From: Muribaculaceae bacterium
GTDB lineage: Bacteria; Bacteroidota; Bacteroidia; Bacteroidales; Muribaculaceae
Direction: 5' to 3'
Assembly: GCA_028689665.1 (NCBI GenBank)
Contig: JAQVCR010000004.1
Location: forward strand, 31,196-95,195
Length of the DNA: 64,000 nt
The notes beneath the pieces were generated by a model, which was not told where the DNA came from, searched no databases, and saw nothing but the letters and a program-made list of their open reading frames with translations. Both the position numbers and the translations under genes were made by a program. Positions 50,375 through 59,970 of this stretch are shown in pieces; the first letter of the stretch is position 1, and each line of letters starts with the position of its first letter.

Positions 50375-51919
50375 TTATGCTAATGATTTAAGAAGCTTGT
50401 TTAGGCTTACTTCGCTGTCGATAATTTTGGCTAAGTCGTCAATAGCTACACGTTCTTGTTGCATAGAGTCGCGATGACGAATAGTAACAGTGTTGTCTTC
50501 GAGCGATTGGTGGTCGATAGTAACGCAGAATGGAGTACCAATTGCATCTTGACGGCGATAGCGTTTACCAATAGAGTCTTTTTCGTCGTAGTGGCAAGCA
50601 TAGTCAAATTTAAGTGAGTTCATAATTTCACGTGCTTTTTCGGGTAGGCCATCTTTGCGAACGAGAGGCATCACAGCAACTTTTACAGGAGCTAGAGGTG
50701 CCGGCAGGTGTAATACAGTACGGGTATCGCCACTTTCAAGAGCTTGCTCTTCAAAAGATGAAGCAAGAATAGAAAGAAACATACGATCAAGTCCTATTGA
50801 TGTTTCGATGACATAAGGAGTGTATGATTGATTTAATTCAGGGTCGAAATATTGAATTTTCTTACCCGAGAATTTCTCGTGGCTGCTTAAGTCGAAGTTT
50901 GTACGCGAGTGAATACCTTCTACTTCTTTGAATCCGAAAGGCATTTCAAATTCTATGTCGGTAGCAGCGTTAGCGTAGTGAGCTAGCTTGTCGTGGTCGT
51001 GGAAGCGATATTTTTGGTCGCCAAGCCCTAGAGCTTTGTGCCATTTCATACGCGTTTCTTTCCATTGTTTGAACCAATTAAGCTCGTCGCCCGGGCGAAC
51101 AAAGAATTGCATTTCCATTTGTTCAAATTCGCGCATACGGAAAATGAATTGACGAGCAACAATCTCGTTACGGAAAGCTTTACCAATCTGAGCGATTCCG
51201 AAAGGAATGCGCATACGACCGGTTTTCTGAACGTTTAAGAAATTAACGAAAATACCTTGAGCCGTTTCGGGACGAAGATATACAGTCATAGCGCCTTCGG
51301 ATGTACTACCCATCTCGGTCTTAAACATAAGGTTGAATTGGCGTACATCAGTCCAGTTTTTAGTTCCTGAAATAGGGCAAACGATACCATAATCTAATAT
51401 TATCTGACGAAGATCTTCAAGATTATTGTCGTTTAAAGCTTTTGCAAAACGCTCGTGAAGAGCTTCTCGCTTTTCTTTATGCTCAAGTACTCGAGGGTTA
51501 GTTTCGCGATAGAGCTTCTCATCAAAGCTATCACCGAATTTTTTAGCGGCTTTAGCAACTTCTTTGTTAATCTTATCGTCGAATTTAGCAATTTCGTCTT
51601 CGATAAGAACGTCGGCTCTATATCTTTTCTTCGAGTCGCGATTATCAATAAGAGGGTCGTTGAAAGCATCAACGTGTCCCGAAGCTTTCCATATTGTGGG
51701 GTGCATGAAAATTGCAGAGTCGATACCAACGATATTTTCGTGGAGAAGAGTCATACTTTCCCACCAATAGCGTTTGATGTTGTTTTTTAGTTCTACACCC
51801 ATTTGCCCATAGTCGTAAACGGCGGCTAGTCCGTCGTAAATTTCACTTGATTGAAAAACAAAACCGTATTCCTTGGCGTGTGAAACGATTTTTTTAAATT
51901 GGTCTTCTTGTTGTGCCAT
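50375..51919 (-). CDS. glyS: Glycyl-tRNA synthetase (alpha2 type)
   Basis: 514 residues, matching the single-chain homodimeric form. Class II motifs are present: FNLMFKTEMG and YLRPETAQGIFVNF (motif region 1), RMPFGIAQIGKAFRNEI-like RIPFGIAQIGKAFRNEI and FRMREFEQMEMQFF (motif 2), and IGLDRMFLSILA (motif 3). A C-terminal anticodon-binding domain follows (LAPVKVAVMPLVRKDGL). It charges tRNA-Gly. It is the first gene of a two-gene transcript with the FKBP lipoprotein. Confidence 0.96.
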   Translation of the reverse strand: MAQQEDQFKKIVSHAKEYGFVFQSSEIYDGLAAVYDYGQMGVELKNNIKRYWWESMTLLHENIVGIDSAIFMHPTIWKASGHVDAFNDPLIDNRDSKKRYRADVLIEDEIAKFDDKINKEVAKAAKKFGDSFDEKLYRETNPRVLEHKEKREALHERFAKALNDNNLEDLRQIILDYGIVCPISGTKNWTDVRQFNLMFKTEMGSTSEGAMTVYLRPETAQGIFVNFLNVQKTGRMRIPFGIAQIGKAFRNEIVARQFIFRMREFEQMEMQFFVRPGDELNWFKQWKETRMKWHKALGLGDQKYRFHDHDKLAHYANAATDIEFEMPFGFKEVEGIHSRTNFDLSSHEKFSGKKIQYFDPELNQSYTPYVIETSIGLDRMFLSILASSFEEQALESGDTRTVLHLPAPLAPVKVAVMPLVRKDGLPEKAREIMNSLKFDYACHYDEKDSIGKRYRRQDAIGTPFCVTIDHQSLEDNTVTIRHRDSMQQERVAIDDLAKIIDSEVSLNKLLKSLA

Positions 51920-52043
51920 AATCAGAATTCTTGATATATGTATTTTCTAAAAATAATGCTTATTTATTCATGCTATTGAGAAATAGCGTGATAATAGTTT
52001 TGAAATATGTTGCAAAGTAAATGAATTTTTTCGATTTAATTTG

Positions 52044-52051
52044 TATTTTTG
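52044..52051 (+). promoter_or_regulatory. Putative -7 element for parC
   Basis: TATTTTTG, 95 bp before the ATG at 52147. A -33 TTG is not evident. Confidence 0.45.
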
Positions 52052-52146
52052 CCAAAGCAATAAGCAATTAATGAAGTAAAAAAGTATAATAAAGCTATAA
52101 TAAGGTAATCGGCATAGATGAAACTCCCTATTATTGCGATATTTTT

Positions 52147-54822
52147 ATGAGTGCAATGAAAGAAAAAGAAGAAATCGAAGACCGTGGAAATGAGATTAAT
52201 GATAATGATGCAACAGAATTGCATTCAAATTATCAGATTCCAAGGGAGAAGAAAAGTCAGTTGTCGGGAATGTACCAGAATTGGTTTCTCGATTATGCCT
52301 CGTATGTGATATTAGAACGAGCCGTTCCACATATTCAAGATGGATTGAAGCCTGTTCAGCGACGTATATTGCACTCCATGAAAGAGCTTGACGATGGGCG
52401 ATTTAATAAAGTTGCAAATATTGTTGGAAATACTATGCAATATCACCCTCACGGAGATGCTTCGATTGGCGATGCTTTAGTTCAACTGGGGCAGAAAGAT
52501 TTATTGATAGAGACACAAGGAAATTGGGGAAACATACTAACCGGTGATAGTGCTGCGGCTCCACGTTATATTGAAGCGAGATTATCAGAATTTGCGCTCG
52601 AGACTGTGTTTAATCCTAAGATTACCGATTGGACTGTTTCGTACGATGGACGAAAGCCCGAGCCGGTAACGCTGCCTGTAAAGTTCCCGCTATTGCTGGC
52701 TCAAGGTGTCGAAGGTATTGCGGTTGGATTATCTTCTAAAATATTGCCACATAATTTTAATGAAATATTAGATGCGGCTGTATCTTATCTAAAAGGCGAA
52801 GATTTTGCGTTATATCCCGATTTCTTGACCGGTGGATATATCGATGTAAGTAAATATAACGATGGTGAACGAGGCGGCTCGGTAAAAGTCAGGGCTAAAA
52901 TCGACAAGCGCGACAATAAAACGCTTGTGATAAGTGATTTGCCTTATGGAAAGACAACCGGAACATTAATCGAGTCGATATTAAAGGCTCAAGAAAAAGG
53001 CAAAATTAAGATACGCAAAGTAGACGACAACACCAGCGATACAGCACAGATAGTAGTTCATTTAGTACCCGGCACTTCGTCCGACCGTACAATAGATGCA
53101 CTCTATGCATTCTCGGATTGTGAAGTAAGTATATCGCCCAATTGTTGCGTAATTTGTGATAATAAGCCACACTTTTTAAAGGTAAGCGATGTGTTGCGCT
53201 ATAATGTAGATGCAACAAAGGAGATGCTGCGACAAGAATTGCTAATACAGCGCAAAGAGCATCAAGAGTCGTTGTTTTTTGCGTCATTAGAGAAGATATT
53301 CATCGAGCAACGAATATATAAAGATAAAGAATTTGAGCAAAGTAAAGATATTGATCAAGCAGTAGCCCATATTGATAAACGTTTAGAGCCATTTAAGCCA
53401 CAGTTTATACGCGAGATTACTAATGATGATATATTGCGACTAATGGAGATTAAGATGCGAAGAATTTTAAAATTCAGCAGCGACAAAGCCGATGAATATA
53501 TAGCATCGTTAAACGAAAAGATAGCAAAGATCGACGAGCATCTTAACAATATCATAGAATATACTATATCGTGGTACCATGGATTGAAGGCAAAATATGG
53601 AGAGGTTCACCCGCGAAAAACTATAATAAGAGGCTTTGACACAATTGAAGCTACGCAGGTTGCCGAAGCCAATGAGAAGTTGTATATAAATAGAGAAGAA
53701 GGATTTATCGGCACCGGGCTTAAAAAAGATGAATTTGTGTGCAATTGTTCGGATATAGATGATGTAATAATTATTTATAAAGATGGAAAGTATAAAGTGA
53801 TTAAAGTGAGCGACAAAATCTATGTTGGCAAAAATATTCTATATCTTAATATATATAAACGAAATGATTTGCGAACTATTTATAATGTACTTTATCTTAG
53901 TGGAAAAGGTGGAGCAACATATATGAAACGTTTTGCAATAACAGGAGTAACCAGAGATAAAGAATATGATCTAACACAAGGACTGCCGGGAACAAAAATA
54001 GTATGGTTCTCGGCCAATCCCAATGGCGAGGCAGAAGTGTTGCGCATTACGTTAAAGCCCAAATTAAGACTTCGGACACTTCAATTCGATGTAGATTTAG
54101 CCGAATTAGCAATAAAAGGGAAACAATCAATTGGAAATATTGTAACGAAAAATGAGGTGCACCGCATTTCGCTTAAAGAGCGAGGAGCATCGACACTCGG
54201 TGGACTTGAAGTATGGTTTGATTTCGATGTATTACGTCTTAATTATGATGGTCGAGGCACATTACTAGGTGAATTTAATGGTACAGATCAGGTGCTGGTG
54301 ATACTTAAAAATGGAGATTATCTCACCACTAGTTTTGATGTCGGCAACCACTATGATGAAAACATATTGATGATAGAGAAATTTGATTCCAACAAGATAT
54401 GGACTGTGTTATTATATGATGCCGATCAGAAATTCCAATATATCAAACGTTTCCAATTTGAAGCATCTTTGAAAAAACAAAGTTTCATCGGAGGAAATCC
54501 CAAATCGCAATTACTAAAAATAACGAGTGATAAATATCCCCGTTATGAAATACGTTTTGGAGGAGCCGACTCATTCCGTCCTGTTCTCGAGATAGATGCC
54601 GACGAATATATCGGAGTGAAGAGTTTCAAGGCAAAAGGAAAAAGAATTACAAATTTTGCCATTGGCGAAATTGTAGAATTAGAGCCTCGCGAAGTTCCGG
54701 AAGAAAAAGAGACAATAGAAAATACGGAAAATGATTCTGTTGAAACAGAAAAAGATACTCCCAAATCATATAACGATATTTTAGATGAATTGACAGGACA
54801 AAAGAAAATATTTGACGATTAA
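52147..54822 (+). CDS. parC: DNA topoisomerase IV subunit A
   Basis: 891 residues. The winged-helix breakage-reunion core runs to ~residue 480, with catalytic Tyr141 in AAPRYIEARL and the QNWFLDYASYVILERA opening. The C-terminal beta-pinwheel (~530-830) lacks a clear GyrA box, which favours ParC over GyrA. At the quinolone-determining stretch PHGDASIGD (101-109), Ala105 stands where gyrase subunits usually carry Ser. The first ~35 and last ~40 residues are charged and disordered. parE is not in the window. A DUF3316 gene follows after 27 bases. Confidence 0.93.
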   Translation: MSAMKEKEEIEDRGNEINDNDATELHSNYQIPREKKSQLSGMYQNWFLDYASYVILERAVPHIQDGLKPVQRRILHSMKELDDGRFNKVANIVGNTMQYHPHGDASIGDALVQLGQKDLLIETQGNWGNILTGDSAAAPRYIEARLSEFALETVFNPKITDWTVSYDGRKPEPVTLPVKFPLLLAQGVEGIAVGLSSKILPHNFNEILDAAVSYLKGEDFALYPDFLTGGYIDVSKYNDGERGGSVKVRAKIDKRDNKTLVISDLPYGKTTGTLIESILKAQEKGKIKIRKVDDNTSDTAQIVVHLVPGTSSDRTIDALYAFSDCEVSISPNCCVICDNKPHFLKVSDVLRYNVDATKEMLRQELLIQRKEHQESLFFASLEKIFIEQRIYKDKEFEQSKDIDQAVAHIDKRLEPFKPQFIREITNDDILRLMEIKMRRILKFSSDKADEYIASLNEKIAKIDEHLNNIIEYTISWYHGLKAKYGEVHPRKTIIRGFDTIEATQVAEANEKLYINREEGFIGTGLKKDEFVCNCSDIDDVIIIYKDGKYKVIKVSDKIYVGKNILYLNIYKRNDLRTIYNVLYLSGKGGATYMKRFAITGVTRDKEYDLTQGLPGTKIVWFSANPNGEAEVLRITLKPKLRLRTLQFDVDLAELAIKGKQSIGNIVTKNEVHRISLKERGASTLGGLEVWFDFDVLRLNYDGRGTLLGEFNGTDQVLVILKNGDYLTTSFDVGNHYDENILMIEKFDSNKIWTVLLYDADQKFQYIKRFQFEASLKKQSFIGGNPKSQLLKITSDKYPRYEIRFGGADSFRPVLEIDADEYIGVKSFKAKGKRITNFAIGEIVELEPREVPEEKETIENTENDSVETEKDTPKSYNDILDELTGQKKIFDD

Positions 54823-54849
54823 AATAATAAAAATAATATTTAGTAGCAG

Positions 54850-55722
54850 ATGCGCTTAGAATTAAAATATATAATTGTATTGGTATGTATATTTAGTAAA
54901 TTATTTACTATAAATGCAAGCACAATACAAGGTGATGATTCGATAAAGATAGTCAGACCTGTAAATTCAGCGTATATGCTAAATATAGGAAGTGCTTCTA
55001 TATTAGATACATATCTCACGCCCATCACCTATGATGGAATAAATCTACGATTAGGATATGAGCGAATGCAAGCAATGAAATTTGCCCCCACAAGATGGAC
55101 AATGCAGATGGATTTTGGAATAGAATATGCAAACGTTCAGAATATAGTGAAGAACCGTACGATGCATTCGCTGATGTGCGATTTCACGTGGGGTATGATG
55201 CACCGTTGGAATATAAATAAAAAAATAATAGTATATGCAGGAGGCAGCACCTCATTTAATGGCGGAGTGATTTACAATCAATATAATTCAAACAATCCGG
55301 TGTCGGCAAAAATAAGGTGGGGAGTGAATATTACGGCGATGGCAATATATAATTTAAAGATATGGAAGTTGCCAGTAACATTACGCTATCAGCCTACAAT
55401 ACCGGTGTTAGGCGCATTTTTCTCGCCCGATTATGGCGAGGCATTTTATGAAATATATGTAGGTAATCGAGATGGATTAGTCCACTTAGGTTGGTGGGGA
55501 AATAGATTTGATATGATAAATTTATTTACTGCCGATTTGCATTTCGGAAACACATCTTTGAGATTGGGTTATCGTGGCACTATCGAGAGTAGCTGGATAA
55601 ACAATATTAGTACACAGATATTTACACACAATGCAATAATTGGGGTGAGTGGAGAATGGATAAATATACGCCCGACAAAAAAATTAGATACTAAAGTTAA
55701 AATCATCTCAACAATCTATTGA
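54850..55722 (+). CDS. DUF3316 family outer-membrane-type protein
   Basis: 290 residues with a signal peptide (~1-24, ending INAST). The mature part shows alternating barrel strands: GINLRLGYERMQAMKF, WTMQMDFGIEYANV, SLRLGYRGTIESSW. SASILDTYLTPITYDG near the N-terminus is characteristic of the DUF3316 family found in Bacteroidetes. No function is known. Its stop overlaps the region of the next gene's start, so the two are coupled. Confidence 0.82.
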   Translation: MRLELKYIIVLVCIFSKLFTINASTIQGDDSIKIVRPVNSAYMLNIGSASILDTYLTPITYDGINLRLGYERMQAMKFAPTRWTMQMDFGIEYANVQNIVKNRTMHSLMCDFTWGMMHRWNINKKIIVYAGGSTSFNGGVIYNQYNSNNPVSAKIRWGVNITAMAIYNLKIWKLPVTLRYQPTIPVLGAFFSPDYGEAFYEIYVGNRDGLVHLGWWGNRFDMINLFTADLHFGNTSLRLGYRGTIESSWINNISTQIFTHNAIIGVSGEWINIRPTKKLDTKVKIISTIY

Positions 55723-55724
55723 AA

Positions 55725-56750
55725 ATGAAGAAAAAATTATCCATATTTCTGCTTTTAGTAATAACATTATTTGCCTCGTGCCACAAAGAGGAGAGCTATG
55801 CAAACGATCCATTCGGTAATTTCGATGCTCTATGGAGTATTATAGATGAGCATTATTGCTTTTTTCAATATAAAGATTTAAACTGGGCTGAAATAGGCGA
55901 AAAATATCGAGTAAAAGTAAGGGCAAATATGACACAACAAGAGCTTTTTACATTATGTTCAGAGATGCTAGCCGAATTAAAAGATGGTCATACTAATCTT
56001 ATTTCATCGTGGAATATATCATATTATCGTTTTTGGGAAATGTATCCACAGAATTATGATGCTAGAATAGTAGAACAGAATTATCTCAATTACAATTATA
56101 AGACTACTAGCGGAATAAACTATATGTTAATGAGCAACAACTTTGGCTATATGTATTATGGTAGTTTCTCGAATGGAATAGGAGATGGAAATTTGGATTA
56201 TATACTGTCGGAATTATCATCGAGCGAAGGGCTTATAATTGATGTTAGAAATAATGGCGGAGGATACCTCACAAATGTAGAAACATTGATACGACGTTTC
56301 ATTACAAAAGATATCTATGCAGGAGCAATATCGCATAAGACAGGAGCAGGACATACAGATTTTTCAAGTCCTTATGATTATTATTTTAAGCCGGCTGAAA
56401 ACGGGAGAATACGCTATCTCAAGCCGATAGTCATATTAACAAATCGTTCGGCATATAGTGCAACAAATAATTTTGTCTCGATAATGAAGTATTTAGATAA
56501 TGTTAAGATTGTGGGCGATAACACAGGCGGAGGTAGCGGATTGCCATTTACTAGCGAGATGCCAAATGGGTGGACAATTAGATTCTCGGCATGTTCGATA
56601 ACCGACCCCAAGGGAAATGTTACTGAATTTGGTGTAGCACCAACAGAAGGGTGCAAGATCGATATATTACAAACCGACATAGCACAAGGCAGAGATGCAA
56701 TACTTGAGAAGGGATTTGAAGTGCTTCAGGATATGATAAATTCAAATTAA
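55725..56750 (+). CDS. S41 family peptidase lipoprotein
   Basis: 341 residues from the ATG at 55725. A TTG at 55719 would add two residues and is less likely. A lipoprotein signal (LFASCHKE, Cys19) is followed by a tail-specific-protease-like domain: LKDGHTNL ~88-95, GLIIDVRNNGGG ~170-181, and ILTNRSAYSATNNFV ~236-250 with the nucleophilic serine region, then GGGSGLP. It cleaves other envelope proteins. No PDZ domain could be identified. Two bases separate the upstream stop from this start. Confidence 0.92.
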   Translation: MKKKLSIFLLLVITLFASCHKEESYANDPFGNFDALWSIIDEHYCFFQYKDLNWAEIGEKYRVKVRANMTQQELFTLCSEMLAELKDGHTNLISSWNISYYRFWEMYPQNYDARIVEQNYLNYNYKTTSGINYMLMSNNFGYMYYGSFSNGIGDGNLDYILSELSSSEGLIIDVRNNGGGYLTNVETLIRRFITKDIYAGAISHKTGAGHTDFSSPYDYYFKPAENGRIRYLKPIVILTNRSAYSATNNFVSIMKYLDNVKIVGDNTGGGSGLPFTSEMPNGWTIRFSACSITDPKGNVTEFGVAPTEGCKIDILQTDIAQGRDAILEKGFEVLQDMINSN

Positions 56751-56839
56751 TATTGTTTCATTTTTCTATATTATTATTCATTTAGGATTATTATGGTATG
56801 ATTAGTAAGAAAACTTTAGTGGTTTTAAAAGTTTTTATA

Positions 56840-56847
56840 TAAGTTTG
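56840..56847 (+). promoter_or_regulatory. Putative -7 element of the tetR-RND operon
   Basis: TAAGTTTG, 25 bp before the tetR-family start codon. A -33 TTG is not clear. The AT-rich stretch around it (56818-56840) has no long palindrome, so the TetR operator was not located. Confidence 0.45.
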
Positions 56848-56871
56848 TGCTTTCAATTTTAGAAGCAAAAT

Positions 56872-57480
56872 ATGGATATAAAGCAACGTGTATTAGAAAA
56901 GACCTACGAATTATTATCTCAATATGGAATATCCTCAGTAACGATGGACTATATCTCAAGGAATTGTGGAATATCGAAACGCACTCTTTATGAGCTATTT
57001 GAAGATAAAAACACATTGGTTATATCTGCAATAATCTACAAGAATGAGTTACAACGAGAGTTGATAAATCAGATAGAAAAAGATTCCTCAAATAATCTTG
57101 AGCTATTATTAAAAATTTATCTATCGATAAGAGATTCAATTATTGGGCTATGTCCGGCATTCTTTATCGATATGGAGCGATTATACCCCGAGATAGAATC
57201 ACAATACAAAACAGTGAGGAATGATAATATATTACGATTTAAGGATATGTTGGAAGGTGGCGTTGCTGAGGGAGTATTTAGAACAGATTTTGATTCTCAG
57301 ATTGTGGCAAATCTTTATTTTAATGATATTCAATCAATGAAGAAAAGCAGTAATATATTTCAATGGAATCATAGTTTTATTGAAGTTTATGATACATTTT
57401 TTGATTGTTTCATTAGAGGTGTATTATCGGTAAAAGGGCTAGAAATATATAATGAATTTATAAAGAGAAACAAGAGATAA
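56872..57480 (+). CDS. TetR family transcriptional regulator
   Basis: 202 residues. The N-terminal helix-turn-helix reads YGISSVTMDYISRNCGISKR followed by TLYELFEDK (~18-48), and an all-helical ligand domain follows. It is the first gene of the efflux operon, two bases before the TolC-family gene, so it probably represses its own transcript until a ligand binds. The ligand is unknown. Confidence 0.93.
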   Translation: MDIKQRVLEKTYELLSQYGISSVTMDYISRNCGISKRTLYELFEDKNTLVISAIIYKNELQRELINQIEKDSSNNLELLLKIYLSIRDSIIGLCPAFFIDMERLYPEIESQYKTVRNDNILRFKDMLEGGVAEGVFRTDFDSQIVANLYFNDIQSMKKSSNIFQWNHSFIEVYDTFFDCFIRGVLSVKGLEIYNEFIKRNKR

Positions 57481-57482
57481 CA

Positions 57483-58868
57483 ATGGTAAATAGAAAACTA
57501 ATTTTAGGCGTATTTGCGAGTTTATTTGCTTTTAGTGCATTAAGTCAAGAGGAAATTAAAGTAGACACGTTGAACCTATCACTGAAGCAGTGTATAGAGA
57601 TAGCATTAAATCAGAATCCTACAATTAAAATTGCCGAGATGGAAATTTCGAGAGTCGATTATTCGCGTAAAGAAGTCATAGGGCAATTATTTCCTTCAAT
57701 TGCCTTTGCAGGGGCTTATAGCCGAACATTAGCAAAGCAGGTTGCATATTTTAATATGGGAAGTCTGGGGGGTACAACTGATGACGAAAGTGAAACTTCT
57801 TCAAGTGATGGAGATGCCGGAATAAAAATGGGAAAGGATAATGGTTACCAATTCGGATTCAGTGCATCGATGCCTCTAATAGCTCCACAACTATGGAAGA
57901 CAATATCGTTAAGTGAGAGTCAAATATTGCAAAATATTGAAAAATCGCGTTCATCGCGCATTAATCTTATTAATCAAGTAGAAAATACATATTACACCGT
58001 ACTTCTAGCAAAAGATTCCTACGATGTGGTGCATCAGAACTATGAGACTGCATTATTTAATGCAAAGATATATGAAGGCAAATTTAAGGCAGGAACTGCA
58101 TCGGAATACGACGTCTTGCGTTCTAGTGTAAGAATAAAGAATATTGAGCCCGAAATGTTGCAAGCAGAGATTGCAATAAAGCAAGCACTGCTACAACTAA
58201 AAGTATTAATGGGAATTGATGCAACACTAGAAGTGAAGCCGGCTACTACACTTGCCGACTATGAACAAGGAATGTATGATACCACATTAAGTCTTGAACG
58301 CTCATTAACACAAAACTCTGATTTGCGTGCGATGGATTTACAGACCGACTATCTAAAGAAGGCTCTTGACGTTCAAAAGATGTCGTGGTATCCAACATTA
58401 TCACTGACAGCAAATTATAATTGGACATCATCGTCAGATGGCTCTCCATTTAAGAATTTCAGATGGAGTCCATATTCAGTAATAGGCTTGTCGTTATCAT
58501 TTCCATTATTCGAAGGCGGACAGAGATATAACAAGATAAAACAAGCCGAAATTACCGTTAGAGAAATGAGCTATCAACGCGAAAATCTTGAAAGAAGTCT
58601 TAGAATGCAAGTCGACCTACAGATTGATAATATAACCAAGAATGTAAAACAAATATCGACAAATGCGGCAGGAGTATTAGAAGCTCAGAAAGCATTTGAT
58701 ATTATGGAAAAAAGTTTTCAGATTGGAGCAGCTTCGTATCTCGATTTGAGAGATGCCGAATATGCGCTGACAGCATCAAAATTAGCATATTCGCAAGCAG
58801 TATATAATTATTTGGTAGCCACAAGCGATCTACAATTATTGCTAGGGACAGCCGAATCAATGAAATGA
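57483..58868 (+). CDS. TolC-family outer membrane channel of an RND pump
   Basis: 461 residues with a signal peptide (~1-21, ALSQEE). Two outer-membrane-efflux repeats are visible (LSLKQCIEIALNQNPTIKIAE near the start; SLERSLTQNSDLRAMDLQT at the second). A Gly/Ser/Asp-rich loop (~95-120) interrupts the first repeat. No lipobox. It connects with the adaptor and RND proteins encoded next. Note the second TolC-type gene at 33257 belongs to a different pump. Confidence 0.92.
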   Translation: MVNRKLILGVFASLFAFSALSQEEIKVDTLNLSLKQCIEIALNQNPTIKIAEMEISRVDYSRKEVIGQLFPSIAFAGAYSRTLAKQVAYFNMGSLGGTTDDESETSSSDGDAGIKMGKDNGYQFGFSASMPLIAPQLWKTISLSESQILQNIEKSRSSRINLINQVENTYYTVLLAKDSYDVVHQNYETALFNAKIYEGKFKAGTASEYDVLRSSVRIKNIEPEMLQAEIAIKQALLQLKVLMGIDATLEVKPATTLADYEQGMYDTTLSLERSLTQNSDLRAMDLQTDYLKKALDVQKMSWYPTLSLTANYNWTSSSDGSPFKNFRWSPYSVIGLSLSFPLFEGGQRYNKIKQAEITVREMSYQRENLERSLRMQVDLQIDNITKNVKQISTNAAGVLEAQKAFDIMEKSFQIGAASYLDLRDAEYALTASKLAYSQAVYNYLVATSDLQLLLGTAESMK

Positions 58869-58895
58869 TAATAATTAAAAATAATAAATATATTT

Positions 58896-59939
58896 ATGTT
58901 TAGCTTTAAAAATTTATCTTTATTAGTTTGCACATCATTATTAATATGTTCGTGTACATCAAAAGAAGAGACAAGCAAGGCAAAAGAGACATTGCCATTA
59001 GTGAATGTAGAATTAGTAAAAGAGGAAGCAGTGCCACAAATAGTAGATTATACGGCTACTATTGAGTCGTACAAAACTAATAATATAACTACTTCTACTG
59101 CAAACAGGATTAAAAAGATACTTGTAGATGTTGGCTCGAATGTAAGTGCCGGTCAGACTGTAGTGATACTAGACGATGTCAATATAGAGCAGATGAAAAT
59201 ACGCTTGCAGAATAAGAAATTAGATTATGATCGAGCAGTAGAGCTTTTAAAAATAGGCGGAGGTACTCAACAATCGGTAGATCAATTGCAGACAGAATAT
59301 GAAGCATATAAACGTTCGTTTGCTAATATGCAAGAGAACACCAGATTAGTAAGTCCTATTTCGGGTGTTGTAACGGCACGAAACTTTGATAATGGCGATA
59401 TGACTTCGCAGAATCCAATCTTAACCATTGAGCAAATACAACCGGTGAAGGTAATAGTAAACGTTTCTGAACAAGATTTCACCAAGATATATTTAGGGTT
59501 GGGAGTAATAGTTAAGCTCGATGTATATGGCGAGCAAGAATTTACCGGGAAGGTATCTTTAATACACCCTACAATAGATCCACGAACAAGAACATTCCAA
59601 GTGGAGATAAACATACCTAATAGTGGCAGCAAAATACGTCCCGGAATGTTTGCAAGAGTACAGGTAAACTATGGCACAAACAATCGAGTAGTAGTACCAG
59701 ATCAAGCAGTAGTAAAGCAGACGGGTTCGGGAAATAAATATGTCTATGTATATAAAGATGGAAAGGTATCGTATAATAAAGTAGAGCTTGGACAACGATT
59801 AGATAACCGATATGAATTAATATCTGGTGTAGACAATAATTCGCAAGTAGTAGTGAGCGGACAATCTGCATTATCAGATGGGGCATCGGTAGAGCTGCTA
59901 AAAGATGCTAAAGCAAAGGCGAACAAAGAGAATAAATAG
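58896..59939 (+). CDS. RND efflux periplasmic adaptor (membrane fusion protein)
   Basis: 347 residues with a lipoprotein signal (LLICSCTSK, Cys20). Domains in order: lipoyl half (VDVGSNVSAGQTVVILDD), a short hairpin, second lipoyl half (SPISGVVTARNFDNGD), then beta-barrel and membrane-proximal parts (GMFARVQVNYG and VVVPDQAVVKQTGSGNKYVY). It joins the RND transporter to the TolC channel. Confidence 0.94.
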   Translation: MFSFKNLSLLVCTSLLICSCTSKEETSKAKETLPLVNVELVKEEAVPQIVDYTATIESYKTNNITTSTANRIKKILVDVGSNVSAGQTVVILDDVNIEQMKIRLQNKKLDYDRAVELLKIGGGTQQSVDQLQTEYEAYKRSFANMQENTRLVSPISGVVTARNFDNGDMTSQNPILTIEQIQPVKVIVNVSEQDFTKIYLGLGVIVKLDVYGEQEFTGKVSLIHPTIDPRTRTFQVEINIPNSGSKIRPGMFARVQVNYGTNNRVVVPDQAVVKQTGSGNKYVYVYKDGKVSYNKVELGQRLDNRYELISGVDNNSQVVVSGQSALSDGASVELLKDAKAKANKENK

Positions 59940-59970
59940 AGTAATATTAATTAATTAAAAACTAAAAGAA

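Noticed and set aside
55719-55724. TTG start for the S41 peptidase
   Set aside because: The ATG two codons later gives a standard lipoprotein signal start.
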